From Candidula unifasciata (Eukaryota > Mollusca > Gastropoda > Stylommatophora > Geomitridae), in assembly GCA_905116865.2 (NCBI GenBank), contig CAJHNH020002057.1, forward strand, positions 1,125,527-1,189,526: a stretch of 64,000 nucleotides of DNA. Reading direction: 5' to 3'. Made by a program: the position numbers and the translations under genes. Below are positions 54,655-64,000 of this stretch, piece after piece. How positions within the stretch are numbered: the first letter of the stretch is position 1; the number at the start of each line of letters is the position of its first letter. The notes below the pieces were generated by a model. That model saw only the letters and a list, made by a program, of their open reading frames with translations. It was not told the origin of the DNA and ran no database searches.

Positions 54655-55318
54655 TGTTTAACACTTGTCGTCCCCCTGTGGGTTCCGGGGCCCTATTGTA
54701 GGAAAAACAAGCACAGACCCACTGCCGGCTCAACAAGCACAGACCCACTGCCGGCTCAACAAGCACAGACCCACTGCCGGCTCAACAAGCACAGACCCAC
54801 TGCCTGCTCAACAAGCACAGACCCACTGCCTGCTCAACAAGCACAGACCCACTGCCGGCTCAACAAGCACAGACCCACTGCTGGCTCAACAAGCACAGAC
54901 CCACTGCCGGCCCAACAAGCACAGACCCACTGCCGGCCCAACAAGCACAGACCCACTGCTGGCTCAACAAGCACAGACCCACTGCTGGGTCAACAAGCAC
55001 AGACCCACTGCTGGCTCAACAAGCACAGACCCACTGCCGGCTCAACAAGCACAGACCCACTGCCGGCTCAACAAGCACAGACCCACTGCCGGCCTAGAAG
55101 TTTATCGTGAGAGTCGTCTAATTTAGAGCATCCTTCGAAAACAGAGTGCATCTGCCTGAGAGGCAAGGAAGCAACAGTCTGCATGCAAATATGTCAGACC
55201 TGTGAAACGGATGTGCACACAACTCAGTTTCTGGAACAGGACTAGAGTCCAAAAGTGGACGAACAACCAAAATCCTTCCGCAGGAGTTACAGCCGGTGAA
55301 CGCGAAGAAGAAGTAGGA
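54655..55318 (+). mobile_element. GAA-tailed dispersed element enlarged by a minisatellite
   Basis: 5' end GGGTTCCGGGGCCCTATTGT, then a 26-bp repeat (54708-55095), then CATCTGCCTGAGAGGCAAGG, AACAGTCTGCATGCAAATAT, ACCTGTGAAACGGATGTGCA, AAAAGTGGACGAACAACCAA and GTGAACGCGAAGAAGAAG. Except for the repeat the order equals 21425-21725. Confidence 0.85.
54708..55095 (+). repeat. 26-bp minisatellite, about fifteen copies
   Basis: Unit CAAGCACAGACCCACTGCCG plus GCTCAA, with CCGG/CTGG/CTGC variants. The single-copy element at 21465-21495 has AACAAGAATAGACCCACTGC at the same place, so the unit is the element's own sequence. Confidence 0.96.
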
Positions 55319-56791
55319 CACTGGTCGCTGTGTTTATCTACATCCTTCAGCCCCGCGACTGTCAGTCAACTCCATTGCAAATGTTTCTGCATGCTCCAGC
55401 TCTAAAAGCCACACATAACATTTTTCTATAAGCCCTCCCTTGTCTTATTCCCTCTCAAATGTCCTAATGTCACGTGATTTTCCTGTTTACCCACTCGGCA
55501 TGACTGATCTAGCTGGATAACGTGGATTGTCTGTTCTAAATAGAAGTAATCAGTTCTCTTCCTGGTTTATTTCTCTTTTAGACAACTTGATTACCGGTTT
55601 GATCTGTTCACGGTGTTGTGGGCCACCTTCTGATGCATACATAGCTTCTCAAAGCCGAAATCACGACCCTACAGAGCAGATGTTCCCAAACTGATTGACT
55701 CACCACCCGTTTTTTCCAGTAATTTAAATTAAAAAAAAAAAAAAAAAAAACCAATTAGCGATCCAACTCCTTGAAAATAGGATCATCATCATGTGCCGTG
55801 CCGATCAGCATAAGTAGCAATGACTCGCTCTCATACACGACTATCAAAATTAAGTGTTAGGTCAAAGGGCTTGTACCGCCCTTTGTATGTGGCAACGCTA
55901 TCAAAAGTATTCATCGCCGTTTATTTTAACCGCCCTTTCCCCATCAATTTTTAGACTGTCCATTTTAACTTAGGCTAATCGTTAAAACAGGAAGTTGTTA
56001 TCCCAGAATAAATGAGTAACTTATGTTTGAAAAATTTTTTGGTTCAAGCCTTCCTTCCACACATCGCGGAAAGTATGTGAAAGTTGTTATAAAAAACCAA
56101 AACCAAAGAATAGCATCTATAGTAATGTTAATGAGAAAGGATTAACCTCACTGATAATAACTTACAATTTATTAGTTAATTTCAAACATTAAGTAATCAC
56201 CGCTAATATAATTTATTACACAATATTCAAACAAGAATGAAGAGTTAATGAAAACGTTCTTTTACTTTTTTTTTTTTGGTCTACTTCTTTTTCTCTGCCA
56301 CTGCCTCTTTCTTTTAAAATTCAATTGCTCCCAACTTCACTTGAGGCTTTACCTAACCCCTCCCCCCACACACCCAAATCTTTGGGCTTTTCCAACGCCC
56401 CCACCCCCCCCACCCCCACCCACCCCCACCCCTATATATTTCTAACAAAGGTCGTTGACTACATTAAAACATCATCTACTTACTAATCCACCCCAAGAAA
56501 CCCATTTCGGCACCCCAACAAAAAATTGACTTGTGCATGAAAGGAATATTTATGGACGGAGATTTTCAACGACTGGCCCAGATTTAGCAGAGAAAACGTA
56601 ACATGGCATTGCGCAACATTCTGAAAGGGTCTGATAATATTAAAATTACACGGAATTAATATCTTCATTATAATATTGTTATAATCTTCACCTCTTTCAT
56701 ATTGCTTCACTTCCTCGTCTATCACCTCTTTGCCGTCTTCTCCGCCACCTCCTCTTTTCCTTTGACTTCTCCATCTTTTTCTCCTCCTCAC
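55319..56791. other. Stretch without recognised gene; A20 run at 55732-55751
   Basis: TGTTCCCAAACTGATTGACT at about 55681 looks like one end of a hAT element, but no partner end was found. C-rich low complexity occurs at 56398-56431. Confidence 0.35.
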
Positions 56792-56862
56792 CTTCTTCTT
56801 CTTCTTCTTCTTCTTCTTCTTCTTCTTCTTCTTCTTCTTCTTCTTCTTCTTCTTCTTCTTCT
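56792..56862. repeat. (CTT)n tract
   Basis: About 23 uninterrupted CTT units. Confidence 0.96.
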
Positions 56863-57379
56863 AAACCATATTCCACCCCACCCCATAACTTCTCTATGGC
56901 GGCGCCTGCACATCAAATAAACCAACCCCAATAGCAATTCGTGATGCTGATTACCGAACACAGCTATGTGTCTCATAAATAAAACAGAAAACACGTATTC
57001 TTAACTTTTGTAAACACCATAACCAATAACGGTATATTGTGTCGCTGATAGAGAAAGAGAGATCTTTCAGATATAGAAGGTATAAGCAATCATTGCATCG
57101 CAAGATGACGGGGTTATCTGTAGGCTAATTAAAACCGGCGCAGGTAATGGAAAGGAGAAGATATCTCATAGACAGTCAGGAAAGCAGGCACTGGCTGATG
57201 GACAACATGAAGCTTGTAGATAGGTAAACAGAAAAATAGCCGTTATTCTGCCGTGGCCTGCACATATAAGCTGGTCTCTGGTGGGTGTGGCGGTTTGAAT
57301 CAATGTCACCAATTGTTTGCAGCCTGAATTAAATTACAGACGAGTAGCTGATTCATTACACTGTTTTATGTTATGTTAT

Positions 57380-58560
57380 CATAATCGATGTCTTGGTACG
57401 CTGGACATTCCTATGCGTGCTCAGTCCTCTGATGCAGCAGCTACTCCAAGGTACCTCAATGATTGTTCCTATGAAGGGAAGGTGATAGTATCTCCTGTCT
57501 TTACCTCGAAGACGGCATAGACGTGCGTCACCAAGCCTTAATCTTTGGTCTCGCAGTCGTGTTAGCGTCAGAGATTCGCAATTATCCTATAACCTAGTCT
57601 GTACAGCGTTGATAAGATCAGTTCTGTCCATGCTTCTGTCTGTTTGAATTGGTGTACTACTTGCCAGCTGGTCAGCTCTTTCATTACCATTTACTCCTGC
57701 ATACCGAGGTGTGTGGATCCAGATGATGGAGGTTAACTGCGACTTTCGAATGCTTTCTACCCATTCGGAACGTAGACTACCTGAAGCGATTTTCTGAAGC
57801 ATGTTTATAAGGCCTGAAACGTTCACCGCATGTGTGGTCGCTTGTTCTGCTACCCATGCGAGTGCTCTGGAAGCAGCTGTTATCTCCATGATCATGATTG
57901 ACGTAGTCGTCTGGTAAATGCCGCTTTTCTCTTTGATTATTTTCCCCATCCTTTGTGCTGTGAATGCCCATGCTGATCTTGATCCACGCTTCACGGAAAG
58001 ATTTATGTAAATGATGACGTCTTCTGGGCGTAAATGCTGATCACTCAGTGTGCCCTAATCTCGGCATCTACTATGGCAGGTAGCTGACTCCTGCAGTACC
58101 TCCTAAGTGTTATGACAACCTTAGACAAGTCATGCGTGTCTACTGATGTATCGTCCATTCTTTGCCGTGACTGATCTCGTCTAGGTCACATACTTGGTGG
58201 ATTATATTTTTTGTATCTGCCACCCAGGAGGTGCCTCTATTAAGACGCATCCATTTTATAACATTTGATAGTGTTGTGCTGATGTCTGCTGATATCCTCA
58301 TGTACGCTCTCACCGGTGCCACTTTATGTCGTGTAGCCATCGTCGGTAAGCGCAGGACCTACCGCATAGCGTGGCACGAGGTGTCCTTTGTGCAGCCGTA
58401 CCCGGCCCAGTCTTTTTAGCTAAGTTCTGCTGACAGTGACGAGTCCCAGACCATAGGCTATAACACTTAGTACACGTCCCTGACAGAGCAGGAAAAGTCG
58501 GTGTTGTTCAATATCGGTAAATGCCATCGCCTTCAGCGCCAGCATTAGGCTGGTATCAGT
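57380..58560 (-). pseudogene. RNase H-type LINE: RT end, RNase H and 3' part
   Basis: From the right: a 'GLGLVTVSRT.LKRLGRV' reading (58390-58470), PVRAYMRISADISTTLSNVI and WMRLNRGTSWVADTKN (58140-58340), MIMEITAASRALAWVAEQAT and HTPRYAGVNGNERADQLA (57590-57900), then LRLGDARLCRLRGKDRRYYH near 57480-57560. 'GNERADQLA' with its upstream acidic 'ITAASRAL' fits the RNase H domain of I/Jockey-type LINEs. Several stops and frame shifts. Confidence 0.85.
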
Positions 58561-59489
58561 AACCCAAGTTAAAGCACTTCTCTTATTTATGTAACCCTAG
58601 TTCAAAGATCATCCCTATTTAACCACAACATTTTCCAGCATGCACCGTCATCATCAGTATCATCGCCATTTTATTACTGGGGTTAAACTAATTCCCCAAT
58701 TCCGCTTTATCTGTGCAGTCATTTTGATTTTGTGGACGAAATTAAGTCCAAAGCCTTTATCCTTATCCCACATACAGCTGCTATTACACACAATGCATAA
58801 CTGGGCGATGAACTGTGGAAGCCATGTAGTGCCACGTTTCCTAGAAAATAAAACGGGGTCTTACATTAATTTTTACTTAGAAATGCGTTATAACTTTCGT
58901 GGGGTGATGGGGGAGTGGAAAAGAAAAAAAAAGAAGGGGGAGGTGGTGGTGGTGTTCCCTCCTTTTCAGATGCAAAAACATTTATTAATGCACGCAATTC
59001 TATACTTACTTAAATAGAGTGATGTCATCTTCTTCCGGAACATCGTCATAACTCTCCAAATCCCAAAATCTAACAACTTGCGTTTATTGAGACTTTATTT
59101 CCTGTAGAACCAGTGTCCCCAGTCCCTCATGTCCAACAATAAAGTGTCCTTAAAAGACCACTTTTTATAAATTTAGCAGGCCCGAAATTAATCAATCAAG
59201 ATCCCTTCCTTATTTCACAAGAGTGACATACCTTAAGTTATAAACCATGTCCACGGCCATTCGGCAACAAGTCTCTTTCTAGCTGATGATCTCAACTTCA
59301 GCTTTTTGTATCTGTAGGGCTTAGCTTAGAAGTATAATGAGCATTTGAGCTAGGGTTTATTTTTTTTTTTTGGGGGGGGGGGGGGGGATAGGTCTCTTTT
59401 CGTGGAAACACGGTATATCAACTGATGTTTGAATATTGCCAAAACATCCCTTTCTGTTTATTAATTGTTATTGTCCCCTTGCTCCACAG
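58561..59489. other. End of USP intron 1, no gene recognised
   Basis: Unremarkable AT-rich sequence with a T/G homopolymer pair (T11 then G17 at 59360-59388) before the exon 2 acceptor. Confidence 0.35.
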
Positions 59490-59570
59490 GGTTCTGTGAT
59501 CACATTTACAAGGACGGAGACTATCTGCTGCTGATTCACATCCCAGAGACGTATGACTTCACCATGGCAA
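59490..59570 (+). CDS. Universal stress protein, second coding exon
   Basis: Acceptor TTGCTCCACAG ends at 59489; donor GTGAGT begins at 59571. The two opening bases complete a Trp codon with the last base of exon 1 (31800). The exon then encodes FCDHIYKDGDYLLLIHIPET and YDFTMA, plus one base. This is the end of helix 1, the turn and beta-2 'D.LLLIHIPE' of the USP fold. The reading frame across the 27.7-kb intron is open and gives 52 residues of uninterrupted USP similarity. The 'G..G.........G(S/T)' ATP motif should lie in later exons, which were not found up to 64000. Confidence 0.9.
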
Positions 59571-60239
59571 GTGAGTGCATTAAATAGTCCGTTTAAAAAG
59601 TCCTGACCCTATTAACAAATATCTCGACAAGATTCGCACGGATCAACACGAATGTTTGTTGCACGTGGTCTTAGATGTCCCATGTCCTTGTGATTTTATA
59701 ATTTAAAATTACACACCTGCTGCTGTTTTCCAAAATGGGCGAATTACTTTGATCGAATAATTTGTGTATCCATACAGAGTAGAATATACTGTAATTTACA
59801 CAAATCTTTTACATTAAACCACAATCAAGGAATCATCAAATCATTTCACGTGAGAAGGGATGAGTGGCGATTATTTTGATAGCCTTTCCTGCATAAAATA
59901 AAATAATGTTTTAATCTATTTCATCCAAGGCTAAAACATGTGCATCTTGGTGTTTGAAACAGTTCGTATGACTGTTCTGTAAACATGCTAATTAATGCTT
60001 TTATTTTAAGCCCTTTGTTTCATTTACCGCAAATAAGGTAAAACAAAAATTACATCTTTGTTTACATTACATTTTTTTCTCTCCGAAAATGACATGATGA
60101 TTAACAGATTGCATATAGAGTTTCAATAATTTGCACGGAATTGTTACTGAATTACGGAATTTTAAATTCTGGCACAATTTTTGAAAAGGACTGTAGTTGT
60201 CAATGGAGATTGCACTGTCTGATCTCCATGCCCCCCAGC

Positions 60240-61260
60240 CCCTTTGCTCTTCTCACGGTTATCTTCTTCTTCATCTTCTTCTTCACTTCCTCTTTTACCG
60301 CTGTGGGTGTCGAGGGAGATATAAGGTTCTGTTTCTGGCTCTTCTGGCCGCCTCGACCATAGGCACATCGTGCTGTTGTAGAGCTTCTCTGATGTTATCC
60401 TTCCATATTGTTCTTGGTCTACCTCTTGCTCTACGATCTTCTTCTCTTTCCATGTATGCTTTGTATGGTATGGTGTCACAAGGCATTCTCTCTAAGTGGG
60501 CAAACCATTTCACTTGCTGTCTTTGTATGTAATTTAGAATTGGTCCTGTGCCGACTTTTTCTCTTATGATCTCATTCCTGATCTTATCTCTTATGGTCAC
60601 TCCTACAGCCCTTCTCAGACATCTCATTTCCATGGTTACTAATTTTCTTTTATGGTTTGTTGTGAGTGACCATGTCTGGCACTGGTAGCACAGAGTTGAA
60701 ATAAATATGCTTTGAATAAGATGTCTCTTTGTGCTGATTGGGATTGTCTTATGCTGTAAGAGGGGGACTAGCTGTCCCAATACTTGGTTTGCTTTACTGC
60801 ATCGAATGTTAATTTCTTTATCCAATTTACCATCTTCGGTAAATGTAGTTCCCAGATATTTAAACTCAGATGCCTGTTTTTAATGCCTTTGTTCTCTATT
60901 GCTATGTTTAGATCTGTCTTCTTTTTGCCTATTGACATTACTTCTGTCTTTTCAGTGATGATTCTCATATTATTTGTTTTACATTCTTCATTCATGGATG
61001 TTAGATGTTGCAATTTCATGGCTGTATCTGCTATCAAGGCCTGGTCATCTGCAAAGAGTAATTCGTTGATCTTACTAACATTTTCATTCATGGGCTTGGC
61101 ATTCTTGCATATACAGTCGATGTAGGTGATAAACAGCAGTGGTGATAAGACACACCCCTGTCTTACTCCAGATGTTACTGTGAATGGATGAGATGTTCCC
61201 TGATTTATTCTAACTACACTTCTACAATCCCTGTATAAACTTTTGCACACTTCGATGAGG
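60240..61260 (-). pseudogene. LINE RT palm to C-terminus with GAAGAAGAT 3' end
   Basis: From the right: HPFTVTSGVRQGCVLSPLLF, ISKINELLFADDQALIAD-like reading (ENVSKINELLFADDQALIAD; catalytic ADD intact), IITEKTEVMSIGKKKTDLNI, then after a frame change near 60870 STKRHLIQSIFISTLCYQCQ, QRQQVKWFAHLERMPCDTIP and RRARGRPRTIWKDNIREAL. It ends in a GAAGAAGATGAAGAAGAAG tail at about 60255-60285. 5'-truncated. It lies 0.7 kb after USP exon 2. Confidence 0.9.
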
Positions 61261-61593
61261 TCTCACCGTTATGCTATTTCATATATTTACATTTCCAATC
61301 TGTCTGCCTTTCACCACACAATCAAGTCAGTGACCTCAGTAAAACATGCGGATTAAAAGACATCCATGTTTATCATTTGTGTTGTTAAACCCGGTTATGT
61401 TTTTACAACTCTTGGACCTAAGCATCAGTTTGTGTGTCAGTGGCAGTGATCGCTTGTCAGTGTCTGCTAGGAAAGTTTGACAATACGTGCATTTTCTTTC
61501 AACCCTGGCCTGAAGTAAATAATGACCACTTGTGAAGCTGTCATTCTGTTTAGTGAGGAACTGGAATCAAATCCTAATTTCATAATTTAATGT

Positions 61594-61866
61594 TGGGAGT
61601 CGCCGTGGTGCAGCGGCTAGCGTATCGGAAGGTCGTGGATTCGGGTCCAGACAAAAAAGAACTTTTTTTTTCCTTTCAAAAATGACCTTGGCTCCCAGAT
61701 CGACCCAGCCTTGAGTAGGTACAAGGTGCAATCATGGGAAGTAAAGACGACCGGCGTGATGCTGACATCATTCCCCGAGTGCCAATTGGTCTATAAAATA
61801 TAGGTTTAGCCCTATATGCCCAACACGCCTAAAGGCGTGGAAAAGAGTTCTTTACTTTACTTGTAA
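61594..61866 (+). mobile_element. SINE-1 copy, complete reference copy
   Basis: tRNA-like head GGGAGTCGCCGTGGTGCAGC with A-box TGGTGCAGCGG and B-box GGATTCGGGTCC; body TTCAAAAATGACCTTGGCTC, GATCGACCCAGCCTTGAGTA, GACCGGCGTGATGCTGACAT, CCAATTGGTCTATAAAATAT, GCCCTATATGCCCAACACGC and GGCGTGGAAAAG; tail CTTTACTTTAC. Eleven copies or pieces of this family were found in the window. Confidence 0.92.
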
Positions 61867-62008
61867 TTTGATGTTATTCTATTCCGATGTAAAATTATTG
61901 TTTGCTTTTCTTTGTCGGCGTCTGTGTTGCAGAACCGGTTCTAGCATTGTTGAGCTTTCGAGCTGTTTGTGATTTTACCCGGCAATTTTATGTTCAGTAC
62001 TCTGTCAA

Positions 62009-62222
62009 TAGTCGGCTCTGTGGCTAAGTCGATGCGAACGCTTCGTAATGCCGGGATACCGGGTTCGATCCCAGCTGCGGGCCACGCGTCTTGCTTTGGT
62101 TCGACCGTCCAGAAAGCAATGGCAAACTACTGGACGTAAATTTGCCTAGAAAAACCACACAACAGCCAGGGGCTGTTAAGGTTGGTTCTGCAACGTCATG
62201 TAAAGGATACGCAACTAACCTC
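62009..62222 (+). mobile_element. SINE-2 copy, internally shortened
   Basis: Head GTCGGCTCTGTGGCTAAGTC, B-box GGGTTCGATCCCAGC, then GGTTCGACCGTCCAGAAAGC (the CAGTGGTATCAAGAAAGCC block is deleted), AAATTTGCCTAGAAAAACCA and GCAACTAACC. Confidence 0.9.
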
Positions 62223-62439
62223 AGTCTGTCAATGACAACTGCACGGACGGCTCACGATACCACTGTCGCAAACCAACTCAAAGCGATCTCCTGCCAAATC
62301 GCCCGCAGCGAGGATCGAACCCCGCACCTCGGCATTACGAAACGCGTTCAGAACGCCTAAGCCAGAACCCCAAGATAATTCCGACAAACCAGGCTCAACG
62401 CCAACTGGCGATAACTTGGCAGCAAAACTCATTCATCAT

Positions 62440-62695
62440 CCTTCTTCTTCTTTGTTCACCGGCTGTTAGCTCCGACACAAAGCCCTGGTTGTTCGTCTAT
62501 TTGGACTTTGGCTTTATGACAGGGCTTGACTGTTGGGTGTACACCCGCTTTACTAACTAACTTGTTTGCAGCTGGTTGTTCCTTGCCACTCGGGCAAATG
62601 TACTTCGAAGGAAGTCCCGAGATAGTTGACTCCTACGACATGCTTGTCGAGAAGGCAGTGTATCTGTTCTTGTTTTCTCCACAATAGGAGCCTTT
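62440..62695 (-). mobile_element. GAA-tailed dispersed element, near full length
   Basis: Minus strand: CTCCTATTGTGGAGAAAACA, AGAACAGATACACTGCC, AAGCATGTCGTAGGAGTCAA, CTCGGGACTTCC, GCAAGGAACAACCAGC, GACGAACAACCAGGG, GAGCTAACAGCCGGTGAACA and AAGAAGAAGAAGG. The tail is short. Confidence 0.8.
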
Positions 62696-63104
62696 AACTA
62701 ACATGTATTTGTGATATATTTGTGGCACATTACTGTTGGCAACCGTCAGCTGTAGTTAGTTTCATAGAAAAAAGATTTCATTGGTTGTATTTCATCATAT
62801 GTGTATGTTATTTGCAACGGACACAGTTCTATAAAATATGGCATTCAGTAAGCTGTCAGATGTAATTTTTTTTATCATTTTTTTCACGTGGCGTTAAGGT
62901 CTTTAAAACCCATATGTGAAACTGGCTTACTCCTAGAGAATAATCTCCTAGAAGAGATATCGGGGTGTTCATTTGATAAGCACTGCCTTAGTTTGTAAGC
63001 AAATGTTCGTGAAAAGATATAACAGTGAACTAATTTGTCACATGCAGTGTATTTCTTCATTGTAATAAACGTGACCAGTTTCTACGAAAGTTCAGAGGTA
63101 GACG

Positions 63105-63720
63105 AATACCCAACAGCTGGTTCTGTTTTGAAGGGCAGACGAAGTGCATGGGGGGTTTATAGCAAAGGCGAATGGACGTCGCTTAGAGCAACAAAGCCTG
63201 GTGTATGATATCAAAACGTTTAGTTTGAGAATGGAGGTGGAGGCAGTCACTGCTACCTCCCGCTGGTGATTGTAACTGACTCACAGAGCATGTTGAGAAA
63301 TATGAAGACATGTATGCTCCATGCAGAGTGGAAAGCATCACTTCAGAGGTCCCGAGTATTTAGTATCCTTTGGATATTCTCTCCAGGTTATGCCGGTGTG
63401 TAGGGAAATGAACAGACAGATAGACTGGCCTGTTCTGCTTCACTTGGGGGGTGAACTGATATATGACAAGCTAGACGTTGTGAGCGAGTTGACAGTGCGG
63501 AAACGCAAAAAGATCATTGCTGTCTGAGGAGAATGGCGCTGCGAGGAATTACCAGGGGATCCGGCCGACTCTCAACCCTCAAGATACGGACATACAATCA
63601 GACAGCTACTAGTGCCATTGGAACTGGAATACTTCGTTTGCTGCTGAAGATAGGAATGGGGCGTTGATGGGGGTGTCCAGAGTGCTGTGATGTCGATTCT
63701 TAATTCAACATTCAACGAAT
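63105..63720 (+). pseudogene. RNase H-type LINE, RNase H to 3' end
   Basis: Readings in order: GSVLKGRRSAWGVYSKGEWT, VTDSQSMLRNMKTCMLHAEW, ILWIFSPGYAGV with GNEQTDRLA in the next frame, MALRGITRGSGRLSTLKIR. These are the nucleic-acid-facing 'DS...L' and 'GNE..D.LA' parts of RNase H and the following region. Stops and frame shifts throughout. Confidence 0.8.
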
Positions 63721-63729
63721 ACACAAAAC

Positions 63730-63778
63730 GTGTTGCTGGACTTTATAGACGGAGAACGCGAAGAAAAAGAAGAATTTG
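63730..63778 (+). mobile_element. GAA-tailed dispersed element, 3' end only
   Basis: TTGCTGGACTTTATAGACGG, AGAACGCGAAGAAAAAGAAG: the last 25 bp of the family and its tail, right after the LINE 3' end. Confidence 0.55.
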
Positions 63779-64000
63779 CAAACGTGATTTTTTTTAAGCA
63801 CATACCCAGTTCATCTATCTTAATCCGATATAAACTATTTAATTACGGTTAGCTTCCTGTATTAACAATTCATTATTGTGATTGTTCCTAAACTTTTAAT
63901 TTAATTAAAGCTAGTATATTTAATGTGCATAGCTTTTTCGCGTGTTTACTTCCGGAAGTACGGGCTTTTCAAGTCTCTTAGCAAGCTGAAGAAAAATTAT

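Noticed and set aside
54665..55126. 153-codon repetitive protein with a 26-residue period
   Set aside because: Three frames of a 26-bp minisatellite inside a mobile element; no gene structure.
61594..61660. tRNA genes at SINE heads (also 25219, 43000, 52900, 33500)
   Set aside because: A and B boxes are present but acceptor stems do not pair and each is followed by a shared SINE body.
59571..64000. Third exon of the USP gene
   Set aside because: Searched for the linker and the G..G...G(S/T) ATP motif in all readable stretches and saw none; the area is mostly LINE, SINE and unique AT-rich sequence.

Overview
The window is nuclear DNA of an invertebrate animal, most likely a mollusc (gastropod-like). 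The genes are split by GT-AG introns and the space between exons is filled with LINE remnants, tRNA-derived SINEs, short inverted-repeat DNA transposons, minisatellites and very long microsatellites. One host gene is a universal stress protein (USP) gene; this family is absent from vertebrates and expanded in molluscs and cnidarians. The species call is inference, not proof.

Only two host genes are supported, both on the + strand and both cut by the window edges. (1) 132-3957: the last four coding exons of an IFRD1/IFRD2 (interferon-related developmental regulator) orthologue, all joined in phase 0, ending in the hallmark IFRD C-terminus, followed by a 3' UTR with an AATAAA at 4667. (2) 31725-59570 and onward: a universal stress protein gene. 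Exon 1 holds the start codon (31725-31800), exon 2 is at 59490-59570, and the phase-1 intron between them is about 27.7 kb. The exons that should carry the USP ATP-binding glycine motif were not found and probably lie beyond the right edge.

The rest is repeats. At least six LINE groups can be told apart: (a) a GAT-tailed LINE with intact RT motifs at 50.96-51.89 kb and fragments in the IFRD1 intron, at 20.5 and at 46.7 kb; (b) a LINE at 26.97-29.94 kb with a second copy at 39.4-40.3 kb, the first interrupted by a nested LINE and a (TA)n expansion; (c) an RNase H-bearing I/Jockey-like group seen at about eight places; (d) a LINE whose C-terminus ends in a C2H2 finger and whose 3' UTR unit has become a 76-bp tandem array (11.5-12.0 kb); (e) a LINE at 60.2-61.3 kb with a fragment at 4.7 kb; (f) several other C-terminal fragments. 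At least five tRNA-derived SINE families are present in multiple copies. DNA transposons include a 316-bp hAT element closely resembling SPIN ('Space Invaders', 49575-49890), another 423-bp hAT MITE with 8-bp target duplications (15375-15797), and a piggyBac-like TTAA MITE (16746-16891).

A dispersed family about 260 bp long that ends in (GAA)n occurs at least nine times. One copy abuts a 1.3-kb (CTT)n tract, and another contains a 26-bp minisatellite grown from its own internal sequence, so this family appears to seed satellites. A compact cluster at 41345-41610 holds a gap-free three-way-junction palindrome followed by 32-bp and hairpin repeats of unknown origin; it is the least explained structure here. 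No rRNA gene, functional tRNA gene, CRISPR array or bacterial operon was seen.
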